Origin: Clostridium tepidum
Lineage (GTDB): Bacteria > Bacillota > Clostridia > Clostridiales > Clostridiaceae
DNA length: 64,000 bases
Assembly (NCBI RefSeq): GCF_002008345.1
Contig: NZ_MRAE01000006.1
Location: 1 to 64,000 of the forward strand
Reading direction: 5' to 3'
Shown: one piece after another, positions 9,797 to 17,854 of the stretch
Numbering within the stretch: position 1 is the stretch's first letter
Layout: each line of letters begins with the position of its first letter
Notes under the pieces: generated by a model
Seen by the model: the letters and a program-made list of their open reading frames with translations, nothing else
What the model was told of the DNA's origin: nothing
Databases searched by the model: none
Program-made: the position numbers and the translations under genes

Positions 9797-10028
9797 TAGG
9801 TTGTCTCAAAACAATATTAGCTTTAAACTTAATATAAAAATACGCGCAATAAACTCTAGCAATTCTTAATTTTACTAAATAAAATTTTCTTATAATTCTT
9901 CATACAAGCGCAAAAACAATAGTGAAGCCAATAATAGCATCTCCACTTATTAAAAAAACGAATTGCTCTACGAATATATTATTTTATATTTATGGCTCGA
10001 CAATTAAAGCTATTTTGAGACAGCCTAC
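9797..10028. mobile_element. ~232-bp inverted-repeat element (MITE or IS remnant)
   Basis: Bounded by a near-perfect 15-bp terminal inverted repeat: left TAGGTTGTCTCAAAA, right complement TAGGCTGTCTCAAAA. Pairing resumes inward with TAGCTTTAA after a 6-nt offset. The inside has no credible open frame. GG(T/C)TGTCTCAAAA ends are typical of DDE-type insertion sequences, so this is most likely a non-autonomous derivative. Together with nondescript AT-rich sequence it fills the 9503-10039 gap. Confidence 0.6.
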
Positions 10029-10039
10029 TTTATATTTAT

Positions 10040-10636
10040 TTAGTTTAATCCAAGACGGTTTTTAACCGTTACTTTTCCATTTTCAAAAGTTACATTCATA
10101 TTACTTCCATTAGAATTAGTCCATAAATATATGGATTTAATATTTCCATTAATTTTAGAAACATACATTAACTTTCCACCCCCTAATATATCCTTAACTT
10201 TGCTATAATTCATTCCCTTTTGAATTTTTGTATACTTTATTAAATTTACTTCTGCATTTTCTAGTGAAAGGCCTGATTGAGCTTTTCCTACAACTTTTCC
10301 ATCTTTTACAATAACATTCATATTGCTATTGTCATAATTATACCAAGTATATATAACTACTTTTACACCATCTATCTCTGACTCTTCTGACTTTCTATAC
10401 TGTCCTAAAATACTCTTTACCTCCTCATAATTTGAACCTATTTTTATATTACAAAACTTTTCATAATCTACTTTTTTAATTCCATCTTTTTCAACTTCAG
10501 TTTTGGTAGAATTTTTAGTATTTAAAATATTTATCATATTGCTATTATTGTAGCTAGCTATTCCAAATGAAATTACTACAATAATAATCCAAAACCAAAT
10601 TTTTTTATAAAATGGTTCCCTTATTTTTTGAAACAT
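10040..10636 (-). CDS. membrane-anchored tandem BLIP/SmpA-like repeat protein
   Basis: A 198-aa protein with an N-terminal transmembrane anchor (residues ~13-30, WFWIIIVVISFGIASY) and an extracytoplasmic part built of two ~70-residue repeats. Each repeat has the pattern I-x-x-G-x-x-Y-x-x-V-K-x-I-L-G followed by Y-x-W-x-N-x-x-x-S-N-M-N-V and a closing DGK/ENGK turn. This matches the DUF3862/SmpA-OmlA-like or beta-lactamase-inhibitor-protein-like fold in Firmicutes lipoprotein-like families. No lipobox cysteine is seen. The partner or ligand is unknown, and any inhibitor function would be a guess. It is monocistronic and divergent from the aminopeptidase gene. Confidence 0.65.
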   Translation of the reverse strand: MFQKIREPFYKKIWFWIIIVVISFGIASYNNSNMINILNTKNSTKTEVEKDGIKKVDYEKFCNIKIGSNYEEVKSILGQYRKSEESEIDGVKVVIYTWYNYDNSNMNVIVKDGKVVGKAQSGLSLENAEVNLIKYTKIQKGMNYSKVKDILGGGKLMYVSKINGNIKSIYLWTNSNGSNMNVTFENGKVTVKNRLGLN

Positions 10637-10813
10637 TTAATCAACCTCTCTTATCTAAATAGTTCAGATATTATTATATGAAATTTATCTTTTATGTGAC
10701 ACTACTTATTAAGAATCATTTCATTCATATTTTAACTATTGGTATAGTTTTACTTTTTATTTTATGCTATAATTTGTTATGAAAACGAATACTAAAAAAG
10801 GGGGATTAATATA

Positions 10814-12604
10814 ATGGAAATATCCGAAAGACTTACAAAATTAAGAGCATTAATGTCAAAAAAGAATATCGATATGTATATCGTACCTACTGCTGATTTC
10901 CATCAAAGTGAATATGTAGGTGAACACTTTAAAGCCAGAAAATACATAACTGGTTTTTCTGGTTCTGCAGGAACTGCTGTTATTACAAAAGATCATGCAG
11001 GACTTTGGACAGATGGGAGATACTTCTTGCAAGCTGAAAATCAATTAAAAGGAACTACTGTAGAATTATTTAAAATGGGAGAACCAGGTGTTCCAACTAT
11101 AGAAGAATATATAGCAAATACACTTCCTAACAAAGGCACTCTTGGATTTGATGGTCGTGTTATTTCTATGGGAGATGGACAAAATTATGAAGCAATATTA
11201 GCAAAAAAAAATGCAACTATAAATTATGACTGTGATTTAATTGATAATATATGGGAAGATCGTCCACCACTTTCTGAAGAACCAGCTTTTGAACTTGATA
11301 TAAAATACACTGGCGAATCTACGTCTTCTAAATTAAAACGTGTTAGAGAAGCAATGGCAGATGCAGGTACAAATGTACATGTTATTACATCTTTAGATGA
11401 CATTGCATGGATCCTTAATATACGTGGAAATGATATTGAATTTTTCCCACTAATTTTAAGTTATCTTATAATTACAATGGATGAAGTTCATCTATTTATA
11501 AATGAAAATAAATTAAGTGAAGAAATCAAATCAAATCTTAAGAAAAATGGTGTATCATTTATACATCCATACAATGAAGTATACGAAGCAGTAAAAAAAT
11601 TTAACCTTTCTGATATTGTTTTAGTCGACCCCGATAGAATGAATTATGCATTATATAATAACATTCCAAAAGATGTTAAAAAAATAGAAAAACGAAATCC
11701 ATCTGTTTTATTTAAAGCTATAAAAAATCCAGTTGAAATTGAAAACATTAAAAAAGCTCAAATAAAAGATGGGGTAGCTCATACTAAATTTATGTACTGG
11801 CTTAAAAATAATATAGGCAAAGAAGTCATTACAGAAATAAGTGCATCAAATAAACTAGATGAATTCCGTGCAGAACAAGGCGGATTTATTCGTCCAAGCT
11901 TTGAACCTATTTCTTCATTTGGTGAACATGCTGCCATAGTACACTATGCTCCAACTCCTGAAACAGATGTGGAACTAAAAGAAGGTTCTTTATTCTTAAC
12001 AGATACAGGTGCTGGTTTCTATGAAGGTTCTACAGATATTACAAGAACTTATGCATTAGGAGAAGTGCCACAAATAATGAAAGATCATTTTACTCTCACT
12101 GTTAATAGTAACATGCATCTTGCTCATGCAAAATTCCTTTATGGATGTAATGGTATGAATTTAGATATACTTGCACGTGCTCCATTCTGGAATAGAAACT
12201 TAAACTTTAACCATGGTACAGGTCACGGGGTTGGATACTTAATGAACATTCATGAAGCACCAACTGGATTTAGATGGCAATATCGTCCAAATGAAACTCA
12301 TCCTTTTGAAGAAGGAATGGTTATTACTGATGAACCTGGTATCTATATTGCAGGATCACATGGTGTACGCATTGAAAATGAACTTCTTGTGTGTAAAGGT
12401 GAACAAAATGAATATGGTCAATTCATGTACTTTGAACCAATTACTTATGTTCCTATAGATTTAGATGCAATAAATCCTGAACTTATGACAACAGAAGAAA
12501 AAGCTTGGTTAAATGAATATCATGAAACTGTATATAATAAAATTTCACCATACCTTACTGAAGAAGAAAAAGATTGGTTAAAGAAGTATACCAGAAAAAT
12601 TTAA
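10814..12604 (+). CDS. Xaa-Pro aminopeptidase (aminopeptidase P), M24B family
   Basis: A 596-aa cytosolic metallopeptidase removing N-terminal residues that precede proline. It has the three-domain long form: two creatinase-like N-terminal domains (~1-300) and a C-terminal pita-bread catalytic domain (~305-596). The five metal ligands are recognisable: LTDTGAGFYEGSTDITRTY (two Asp), NFNHGTGHGVGY (His), ITDEPGIYI (Glu) and GVRIENELLV (Glu). It starts at ATG with an AAAAAGGGGG site. A peptidase of this type suits a proteolytic, amino-acid-fermenting clostridium. It is monocistronic, and no defect is seen. Confidence 0.95.
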   Translation: MEISERLTKLRALMSKKNIDMYIVPTADFHQSEYVGEHFKARKYITGFSGSAGTAVITKDHAGLWTDGRYFLQAENQLKGTTVELFKMGEPGVPTIEEYIANTLPNKGTLGFDGRVISMGDGQNYEAILAKKNATINYDCDLIDNIWEDRPPLSEEPAFELDIKYTGESTSSKLKRVREAMADAGTNVHVITSLDDIAWILNIRGNDIEFFPLILSYLIITMDEVHLFINENKLSEEIKSNLKKNGVSFIHPYNEVYEAVKKFNLSDIVLVDPDRMNYALYNNIPKDVKKIEKRNPSVLFKAIKNPVEIENIKKAQIKDGVAHTKFMYWLKNNIGKEVITEISASNKLDEFRAEQGGFIRPSFEPISSFGEHAAIVHYAPTPETDVELKEGSLFLTDTGAGFYEGSTDITRTYALGEVPQIMKDHFTLTVNSNMHLAHAKFLYGCNGMNLDILARAPFWNRNLNFNHGTGHGVGYLMNIHEAPTGFRWQYRPNETHPFEEGMVITDEPGIYIAGSHGVRIENELLVCKGEQNEYGQFMYFEPITYVPIDLDAINPELMTTEEKAWLNEYHETVYNKISPYLTEEEKDWLKKYTRKI

Positions 12605-12927
12605 TAATTCAATCTGATTGGAAGAGACATACAATAATGTTAAACAAAACATTCCATTGGATGAATTTAATAATTAAATTATCCCAAAGAATTCATAAAA
12701 AAATAAAAATAAATATCTTTGGAAGTTGACCCAAAATTTTGTGTAAACATTTGTAAAAACTAATATATTTAAGAATAACTAGATATAAGTATTGTTATGC
12801 TAATATCTAGTTATTTTAATTTATTAAATATTATTACAGTTTGTAAAACATATATAATTTTAAACATTTTTAAAGCGGTATTATTTTTAAATTTTTATTT
12901 TAATAAATATCATACACTAAAAATCTT
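12605..12927. other. intergenic region with terminator-like hairpin
   Basis: Between the convergent aminopeptidase and germination-permease genes. A long stem, AATAACTAGATAT with its complement around a ~16-nt loop (12774-12816), is followed by T-rich sequence and probably ends one or both transcripts. A short stretch at 12719-12750 (GTTGACCCAAAATTTTGTG) looks like an insertion-sequence end but has no partner. Confidence 0.5.
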
Positions 12928-14019
12928 TTAAAATCTTTGCAATCTTTTTTCTTTTATAATTTTTATAATAGTTATACTTGTTATAAAAGTTAAATTAAAT
13001 ATTAAATAAAATATACTACTATATTCATTTAATTTTGTAAAAATTATAAAACTATCCAATTTATCAACAAGTATAGTAGCAAATATAAATACTATTATAT
13101 ATAAAATATTAGGATTTATTTTTTTTAATATGCTAGATAGTGAATAATAAAAAAAATAATTTTGATTTGCTATAGTTTGAAGTACTATACTAATCCATAA
13201 AAACATAAATACAAGTTCAAAATTACTTATACCAGGTATATATATTGTTTGTGCAAGAGATAAAGTAGGCCAATATAAATTTTTTGCTACATCTGAACCC
13301 ATGTAATATATAGATACAAAACTTAGCCATATATAAACAATTACTACAATTAACGCACTTTTAAAAAATGAACTCTTTATCATATTTTTATCCTTAATTA
13401 AAGGAACTATTAAAAAAATAACTTCTATACCTAAAAAAGAATATACAGTCTCTATAGCAGCTTTTAAAATAGAAGAAAATGAAGTTCCAAATATAGGTTT
13501 AATATTTAGAATATTCCCTTTCTTTATTGCAATAAAAGTTATTAGTATTAATGGAATGGACAAGTGAAAAATAATTTGATTTATTCTACCTAAAGCTCTT
13601 ATACCTTTAGAAGCAGCATATACTGAAATTAATAATATTGGAATAGCTAATTTATATTGTTCCAAAAATCCAACTAAATGAACCCTTAATAAATTGCTTA
13701 TATCCGCAGTAGCGATAATTATATAAATAAAATATTGAAAAGAAAATATAAAAGAAAGTATATCCCCTAAAATTTTCCCAAAATAATTTTTACTTATCTC
13801 TAATATATTCATATTATAATAAGGTGTATCTTTAAATATCAATACAGCGCAAAGTAGTATATAAAAAGGATATAAGCTTCCTATTACTACTCCAATCCAA
13901 CCATCATTTTCAGCTATCCTACTTAAACTAGCTGGAAGAGATAATATTCCTATTCCCACCATAGTTCCTACTATTGTAGCTATAACTTGATTTCCAGTTA
14001 ATACATTATTATTTTTCAT
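12928..14019 (-). CDS. GerB-type spore germination permease (GRKB family)
   Basis: A 363-aa APC-type membrane protein with about ten hydrophobic helices, the B subunit of germinant receptors. Typical features are the N-terminal TGNQVIATIVGTMVGIGILSLPA and the ARALGRINQIIFHLSIPL-like middle region (here GIRALGRINQIIFH near residue 160). B subunits sit in the spore inner membrane and help sense germinants with GerA and GerC partners. Neither partner flanks it, so it is an orphan copy, and its ligand cannot be told from sequence. ATG start; no lesions are visible. Confidence 0.88.
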   Translation of the reverse strand: MKNNNVLTGNQVIATIVGTMVGIGILSLPASLSRIAENDGWIGVVIGSLYPFYILLCAVLIFKDTPYYNMNILEISKNYFGKILGDILSFIFSFQYFIYIIIATADISNLLRVHLVGFLEQYKLAIPILLISVYAASKGIRALGRINQIIFHLSIPLILITFIAIKKGNILNIKPIFGTSFSSILKAAIETVYSFLGIEVIFLIVPLIKDKNMIKSSFFKSALIVVIVYIWLSFVSIYYMGSDVAKNLYWPTLSLAQTIYIPGISNFELVFMFLWISIVLQTIANQNYFFYYSLSSILKKINPNILYIIVFIFATILVDKLDSFIIFTKLNEYSSIFYLIFNLTFITSITIIKIIKEKRLQRF

Positions 14020-14357
14020 TACAGTTATCTCCTAATCCTCTATAAACAATCACTGTTTTCATAATGTGGTAATTTATTTTTAATAAATCTTAATATCTAC
14101 GTTACATTCCTTAATATATAATTCCTATGTATTCATTACTATTATTTGCAAATTTATTAAGTTTAATCCACTTTAATCAAGTAAGAAATACCTATATATA
14201 TTAAAACTTCTAATTCATATATTTTTCTTTATATATTACTATTTTTTAATATAAGCATTATTTATACTTAATCTATACCTGAAATTTCAAAACTTTTGTA
14301 ACAAAATTATATTTCAAAAATATTTTAATAGTATGAAGATAAAGTGGAGGGATAGGC
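14020..14357. other. divergent intergenic region; redox-gene promoter at its right end
   Basis: AT-rich spacer between the germination permease and the flavin/2Fe-2S protein. Positions 14288-14352 nearly duplicate 44916-44982 and include a TTTTGTAACAAAA palindrome and the SD GGAGGG. Nothing else is recognised. Confidence 0.5.
14288..14352 (+). promoter_or_regulatory. shared redox-gene promoter/operator region, copy 1
   Basis: About 65 bp ending in GGAGGG. It matches the region at 44916-44982 at most positions, including AACAAAA, AATATTTTAATAGTATGA and GATAAA. It contains the palindrome TTTTGTAACAAAA. The likely function is a common promoter plus regulator site, with sigma factor and regulator undetermined. 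Confidence 0.6.
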
Positions 14358-15341
14358 ATGGAATACGAAATAAAAGATTGTATAGATGCTGGTAGTGAAT
14401 ACTGTCCTTGTCATTTAGCTGAAACAGGTGATTGTATATTATGCTCTCAGTTATCAGGCAAAAAATTTTGTGATTGCATAAATTGGAAGGGTGTTTGTAT
14501 ATATCAAGAATTTATGTGGAACGGAAAAAAAGCTAAAGAAGAAAGGGAGACTTATTTAGGGAAAATTCTAGAAAAAAAGAACATAGAAAATAAAACCATG
14601 GTATTAACTATAGCACTAAGCCATAAATTATGCCAACAATTAGTTTATCCAGGTAGTTTTGTATTTTTAAGAAACAAAAATAATTTTTGTTTTTACGATG
14701 CTCCTATTTCTATTATGGATGTTAATACAGAAGAAAACTTTATTAAGGTTGCTATTGAAATTAGGGGGGTAAAAACTAAAACCATAGCTAACTTAAACGA
14801 AAATGATGATATTTTAGTTAGAGGACCTTTCTGGAATGGGGTTTTAGGTCTAAAAAATATTTATAGAGCTAAAAATGGAACTAGTCTTTTAATATCAAGG
14901 GGTATAGGTCAAGCCCCATTAGTACCTGTTATGAAAAAATTAAATTCTAATGGAAATAAACTAATAACCATAATTGACAATTCTGGTTATGAAAATATAT
15001 TAATAAAAGACTATTTAAAATTATATAATGCAGAAGTTATAGAATTAAATACTTTAAAATATGGTGAGCTTACAAATAGTTTAAAAAATAAATTAAAAGA
15101 AATACTGAATAAAAAAAATATTAATATAATTCATTGCTCTTCTCAAGATATTATAATATATAAACTTATAGAATTTTTAGGTGATAAAATCCCTATATCT
15201 AGCTCTAATAATGCAAAAATGTGTTGTGGTGAAGGTGTTTGTGGTACTTGTACTGTAAGATATAAGGGACATATAGTAAAAAGGTTATGTAAAGTACAAA
15301 CAGAACCTAAATATGTATTTAGAGAAAGAAGACTTATTTAA
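14358..15341 (+). CDS. sulfide/dihydroorotate dehydrogenase-like FAD/NAD-binding electron-transfer protein
   Basis: A 327-aa soluble flavoprotein resembling PyrK-type electron-transfer subunits. Residues 1-50 hold an unusual Cys-rich segment (CPCHLAETGDCILC, then CDCINWKGVC) that could bind an extra Fe-S cluster. Residues ~65-165 form a ferredoxin-reductase-like FAD domain, ~165-270 the NAD-binding part (SRGIGQAPLVP), and the C-terminus holds a 2Fe-2S site CCGEGVCGTC with a fourth Cys in RLCKV. No pyrD partner is adjacent. Its promoter region is almost identical to that of the FAD oxidoreductase gene at 45062, suggesting the two work together. The physiological substrate is unknown. A good GGAGGG site supports the ATG. 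Confidence 0.85.
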   Translation: MEYEIKDCIDAGSEYCPCHLAETGDCILCSQLSGKKFCDCINWKGVCIYQEFMWNGKKAKEERETYLGKILEKKNIENKTMVLTIALSHKLCQQLVYPGSFVFLRNKNNFCFYDAPISIMDVNTEENFIKVAIEIRGVKTKTIANLNENDDILVRGPFWNGVLGLKNIYRAKNGTSLLISRGIGQAPLVPVMKKLNSNGNKLITIIDNSGYENILIKDYLKLYNAEVIELNTLKYGELTNSLKNKLKEILNKKNINIIHCSSQDIIIYKLIEFLGDKIPISSSNNAKMCCGEGVCGTCTVRYKGHIVKRLCKVQTEPKYVFRERRLI

Positions 15342-15349
15342 AATTTTAA

Positions 15350-15380
15350 AAACCCCAGACATATTTGCCTGGGGTCTTTT
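15350..15380 (+). terminator. rho-independent terminator
   Basis: GC-rich stem ACCCCAG / CTGGGGT with a short loop, followed by CTTTT. It directly follows the electron-transfer gene. Confidence 0.9.
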
Positions 15381-15430
15381 AATTAACTTAAATATGAAAA
15401 TCGCTATCCTTTTCTTTAGTATAATAGTAA

Positions 15431-15598
15431 TTAATGATCTTTGTTTAAAAACTTGTTGTACTCATTAAGCAATGTGTCTAATTTTTGACTTAATAGTACA
15501 AGCTCCTCATCAACCAGCTGAGATTTTTCACTTATCAACTGATTCATCAAAGTTCTAACTTCTTCTATTTTTTTCAATAATAACTGTTCTTTTGACAT
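15431..15598 (-). CDS. Spo0E-like aspartyl-phosphate phosphatase
   Basis: A 55-aa helical-hairpin protein of the Spo0E family, which dephosphorylates Spo0A~P and so delays sporulation. The signature SQKLD lies at residues 37-41 within VLLSQKLDTLLNEY; family members require the S-x-x-x-D residues for activity. I start at the ATG 15596-15598 (MSKEQ) because AAAGGAGGG precedes it, rather than at a longer upstream frame. Monocistronic. In spore formers such small phosphatases occur in several copies, so the specific role here is inferred from family only. Confidence 0.88.
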   Translation of the reverse strand: MSKEQLLLKKIEEVRTLMNQLISEKSQLVDEELVLLSQKLDTLLNEYNKFLNKDH

Positions 15599-15662
15599 AG
15601 TATCCCTCCTTTCCATTTCAACTATATAAAATCGAAGGGATACCATGTAATAATTTAAAATA

Positions 15663-15740
15663 AAAAAGAAATAAACCGTATCTTATATCATTCACTTTTT
15701 TTCATGATTTTTTTACAAGATACAATTTATTTCTTTTTCT
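15663..15740 (-). terminator. terminator-like hairpin without an assigned transcript
   Basis: On the minus strand AAAGAAATAAA..GTATCTT pairs with AAGATAC..TTTATTTCTTT across a ~30-nt loop and is followed by a six-T run and TTTT. The stem is long, so transcript ending is plausible, but the nearest upstream minus-strand gene (the holin) is ~450 bp away. Confidence 0.5.
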
Positions 15741-16049
15741 ATCTCTATATCAAATCATATAATTAATTTACATTTTATATTTTTTATGTTTAAATTTTAT
15801 CCTATAACTATTCACTCCAACTATTCTATCTTCTTCAAAGTAGAAATAAAGAATAGTAAAACCTCTTTGTATAACAGATTATTCTAAAAAATAACTACTT
15901 TTAAAGCATATAACATTTAATAATTCTATTTATAATCTTCAATAAAATTAAAACTATATTTGTAAATTATAGTATTAAAAAATTTTTAATTTTAAGATAT
16001 GAATACCAAAATTTACATCTTTTAATTATAATAATCTTATAAAAAATGA

Positions 16050-16146
16050 GGGACTGTGACCTAAAAAATTTACATACAATATATTGTTTTGTAAATTTAA
16101 AATTAACACAATATATTGTAAAATATATCCTTAATATCACAGCCCC
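16050..16146. repeat. 95-bp palindromic MITE-like repeat, copy A
   Basis: Outer arms GGGACTGTGAC / TATCACAGCCCC and inner arms built around ACAATATATTGT on both sides. Related copies are at 17719-17811 and 44131-44225. Confidence 0.7.
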
Positions 16147-16192
16147 ATAAAATATCTCTCCAAATAAAGTTATCTATTTTAATATTTATTAA

Positions 16193-16579
16193 TTATTTTT
16201 CTTTATCAACCATTGAATTTGATGGTTCAAGTAATTTGGCTTTCGCTATTTGACTATTTATTTCTCCAACAATAGCCTCTCTAAAATGATTTAAATCCTC
16301 TTGAGTTAATGTTGGTATTTTTTCCATTAACATTTTGTCAAACTTTTCCGCTTTTTCTTTACTACATTTCGGTACATCCTTATATTCCTGTTCTACTGCA
16401 TAAAATATACTCTTAGCAATATTGTAGTGCATATTATATTGTTCATTTCCCATTTTTTTTATCAAAGCTTGTCTCTTTTCTTTAAAATACTTTACAATAA
16501 CTGCACTTAAATATATAATAACTGCCCCTAGAATATTAATAATGGCATCTGTAATTATATGCATTATTTGGTTATTCAT
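16193..16579 (-). CDS. holin-like protein, phage LL-H holin family
   Basis: A 128-aa protein with one N-terminal hydrophobic segment (residues ~8-28, ITDAIINILGAVIIYLSAVIV), then a basic helix and a soluble C-terminal domain, the layout of the LL-H/phage_holin_6 family. Holins permeabilise the membrane to release endolysin. No endolysin, tail or other phage gene is nearby, so this is an orphan: a prophage remnant or a domesticated holin. ATG start with a GGGGGATTG-type site. The family call is by pattern and length. Confidence 0.65.
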   Translation of the reverse strand: MNNQIMHIITDAIINILGAVIIYLSAVIVKYFKEKRQALIKKMGNEQYNMHYNIAKSIFYAVEQEYKDVPKCSKEKAEKFDKMLMEKIPTLTQEDLNHFREAIVGEINSQIAKAKLLEPSNSMVDKEK

Positions 16580-17047
16580 AATACAATCCCCCTATTTGTA
16601 TTGTGATAACTTTATATTTACTTAACCATCTATTAATATTATATTATCCAAAATTTAATTTGACTCTATTATACATACAAGTTGAACTTTTTTCTGTTTA
16701 CTTTAAAATAATAATTGTAAAATTTTATGTATATAATTATTAATAGCATTATAATAACTTAGGGGAATTATAATAAATAAAACAGCTTTTGAATATATTG
16801 CTGTCCAAAAGCCTCAAAAATTTTAACGGTTTCATTTAGCTTTTAACTGTAATAACATAATATCTATCTTCTTAATAAATGTTAGCTTTTCTATAAAATA
16901 AGTGTACATTTAATCTATATGCTATATATTTTACATTAAATTTAGTATATTTTTTAATAACTAAATTATTTAATAAAGTAATAAAAATAAAAGAGGTCAT
17001 ATCAAAATAATTTTTAAAACTATCTTGATACAACCTCTTTTAAGTTA
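16580..17047. other. intergenic region, terminator only
   Basis: AT-rich. It contains the Dabb-gene terminator at 16988-17041 and a CAGCTTTTG/CAAAAGC hairpin near 16785-16810. No gene is seen. Confidence 0.5.
16988..17041 (-). terminator. terminator of the Dabb gene
   Basis: AAAAGAGGT..ATCAAAATA pairs with TATCTTGAT..ACCTCTTTT. On the minus strand the stem is followed by T-rich sequence (TTTTATTTTTAT). It begins right after the gene's stop codon. Confidence 0.75.
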
Positions 17048-17365
17048 TTATTTTAAAACTTCATAATCTGCAACTATTCTATCTTCTTTAACTTTATTAA
17101 TAAATTCTCCTACTTTTAAATGTTCAGGATGGTTTTGATATAAATTTAAATCTTCTAAATTTTCAAATTCTGAATATAAAACAACATCATATGCTTGTTT
17201 GGAATCATTGATATTTATACCAACCTCAATTAATTTAGCTTCTTTAATTTTTTGTTGTAAATTTTCTAATTTCATTTTTATTGTATTAGCATTTTCCAAT
17301 TTTGATTTTCCTTCAGCAACTTCTTTTAGTTTCCACATAACAATATGTTTAATCAAGCTATTCAC
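17048..17365 (-). CDS. Dabb (stress-responsive alpha/beta-barrel) domain protein
   Basis: A 105-aa dimeric alpha/beta-barrel protein (Dabb family, PF07876). It opens with the typical IKHIVMWKLKE strand with its conserved histidine and has the later Y-D-V-V-L-Y-S-E-F strand, followed by LNLYQNHPEHLKVGEFI, the family's C-terminal NHPxH motif. Members include plant stress proteins and olivetolic-acid-cyclase-like enzymes; bacterial roles are mostly unknown. Monocistronic with its own terminator. Confidence 0.88.
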   Translation of the reverse strand: MNSLIKHIVMWKLKEVAEGKSKLENANTIKMKLENLQQKIKEAKLIEVGININDSKQAYDVVLYSEFENLEDLNLYQNHPEHLKVGEFINKVKEDRIVADYEVLK

Positions 17366-17854
17366 CTCTTTATTTAATTTTGATATATTTTATTATACAT
17401 CTTGTAAAATATAATTTTAAGATATCTTTCCTAATATATTTATATTATATAAAATATTTTCAGCCTAAACAAATTTTATTTACATTCTCTATGTATTATT
17501 ACAAAATTTCAATTAATTTTACTAAAATGATATAGACTTTACTTTATAAATTTACATTATTTTTCTTAGAGTAAATAGTGTAAGAATTTTAAAATGAGAA
17601 TCGAAAAAAATTTCCTCTAAATCCAAGAACCTTATTTATATACTATTATATCTTCACAAAAATGAATACAATATAATCTAAATTATATTGTAAAAAACAT
17701 CTAGAATATAAAAAACACAAAGCTGTCACACTAAAAAATATTACAATAATATTAATTAACCTTAAATTTTAAAACAATATATTGTATATAAATTTTTAGT
17801 GTTATAACCCCGTATTATTCAGGTTATGTTCAAAATATTCATGTTTACGAAATG
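17366..17854. other. intergenic region with palindromic repeat copy B
   Basis: Apart from the repeat element at 17719-17811, only AT-rich sequence is visible. Confidence 0.5.
17719..17811. repeat. 95-bp palindromic MITE-like repeat, copy B
   Basis: Arms AGCTGTCACACTAAAAAAT and ATTTTTAGTGTTATAACCCC, with an inner ACAATATATTGTAT. Same architecture as copies A and C, but one inner arm has diverged. Confidence 0.65.

Larger units (their letters stand above)
15599..16192. other. intergenic region with long hairpin and a palindromic element
   Basis: Holds a minus-strand terminator-like hairpin (15663-15740) without an obvious parent gene and one copy of the 95-bp palindromic repeat (16050-16146). 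No coding sequence is recognised. Confidence 0.6.

Noticed and set aside
12719-12750. Insertion-sequence-end-like GTTGACCCAAAATTTTGTG
   Set aside because: No matching second end or transposase fragment nearby, so too weak to call an element.
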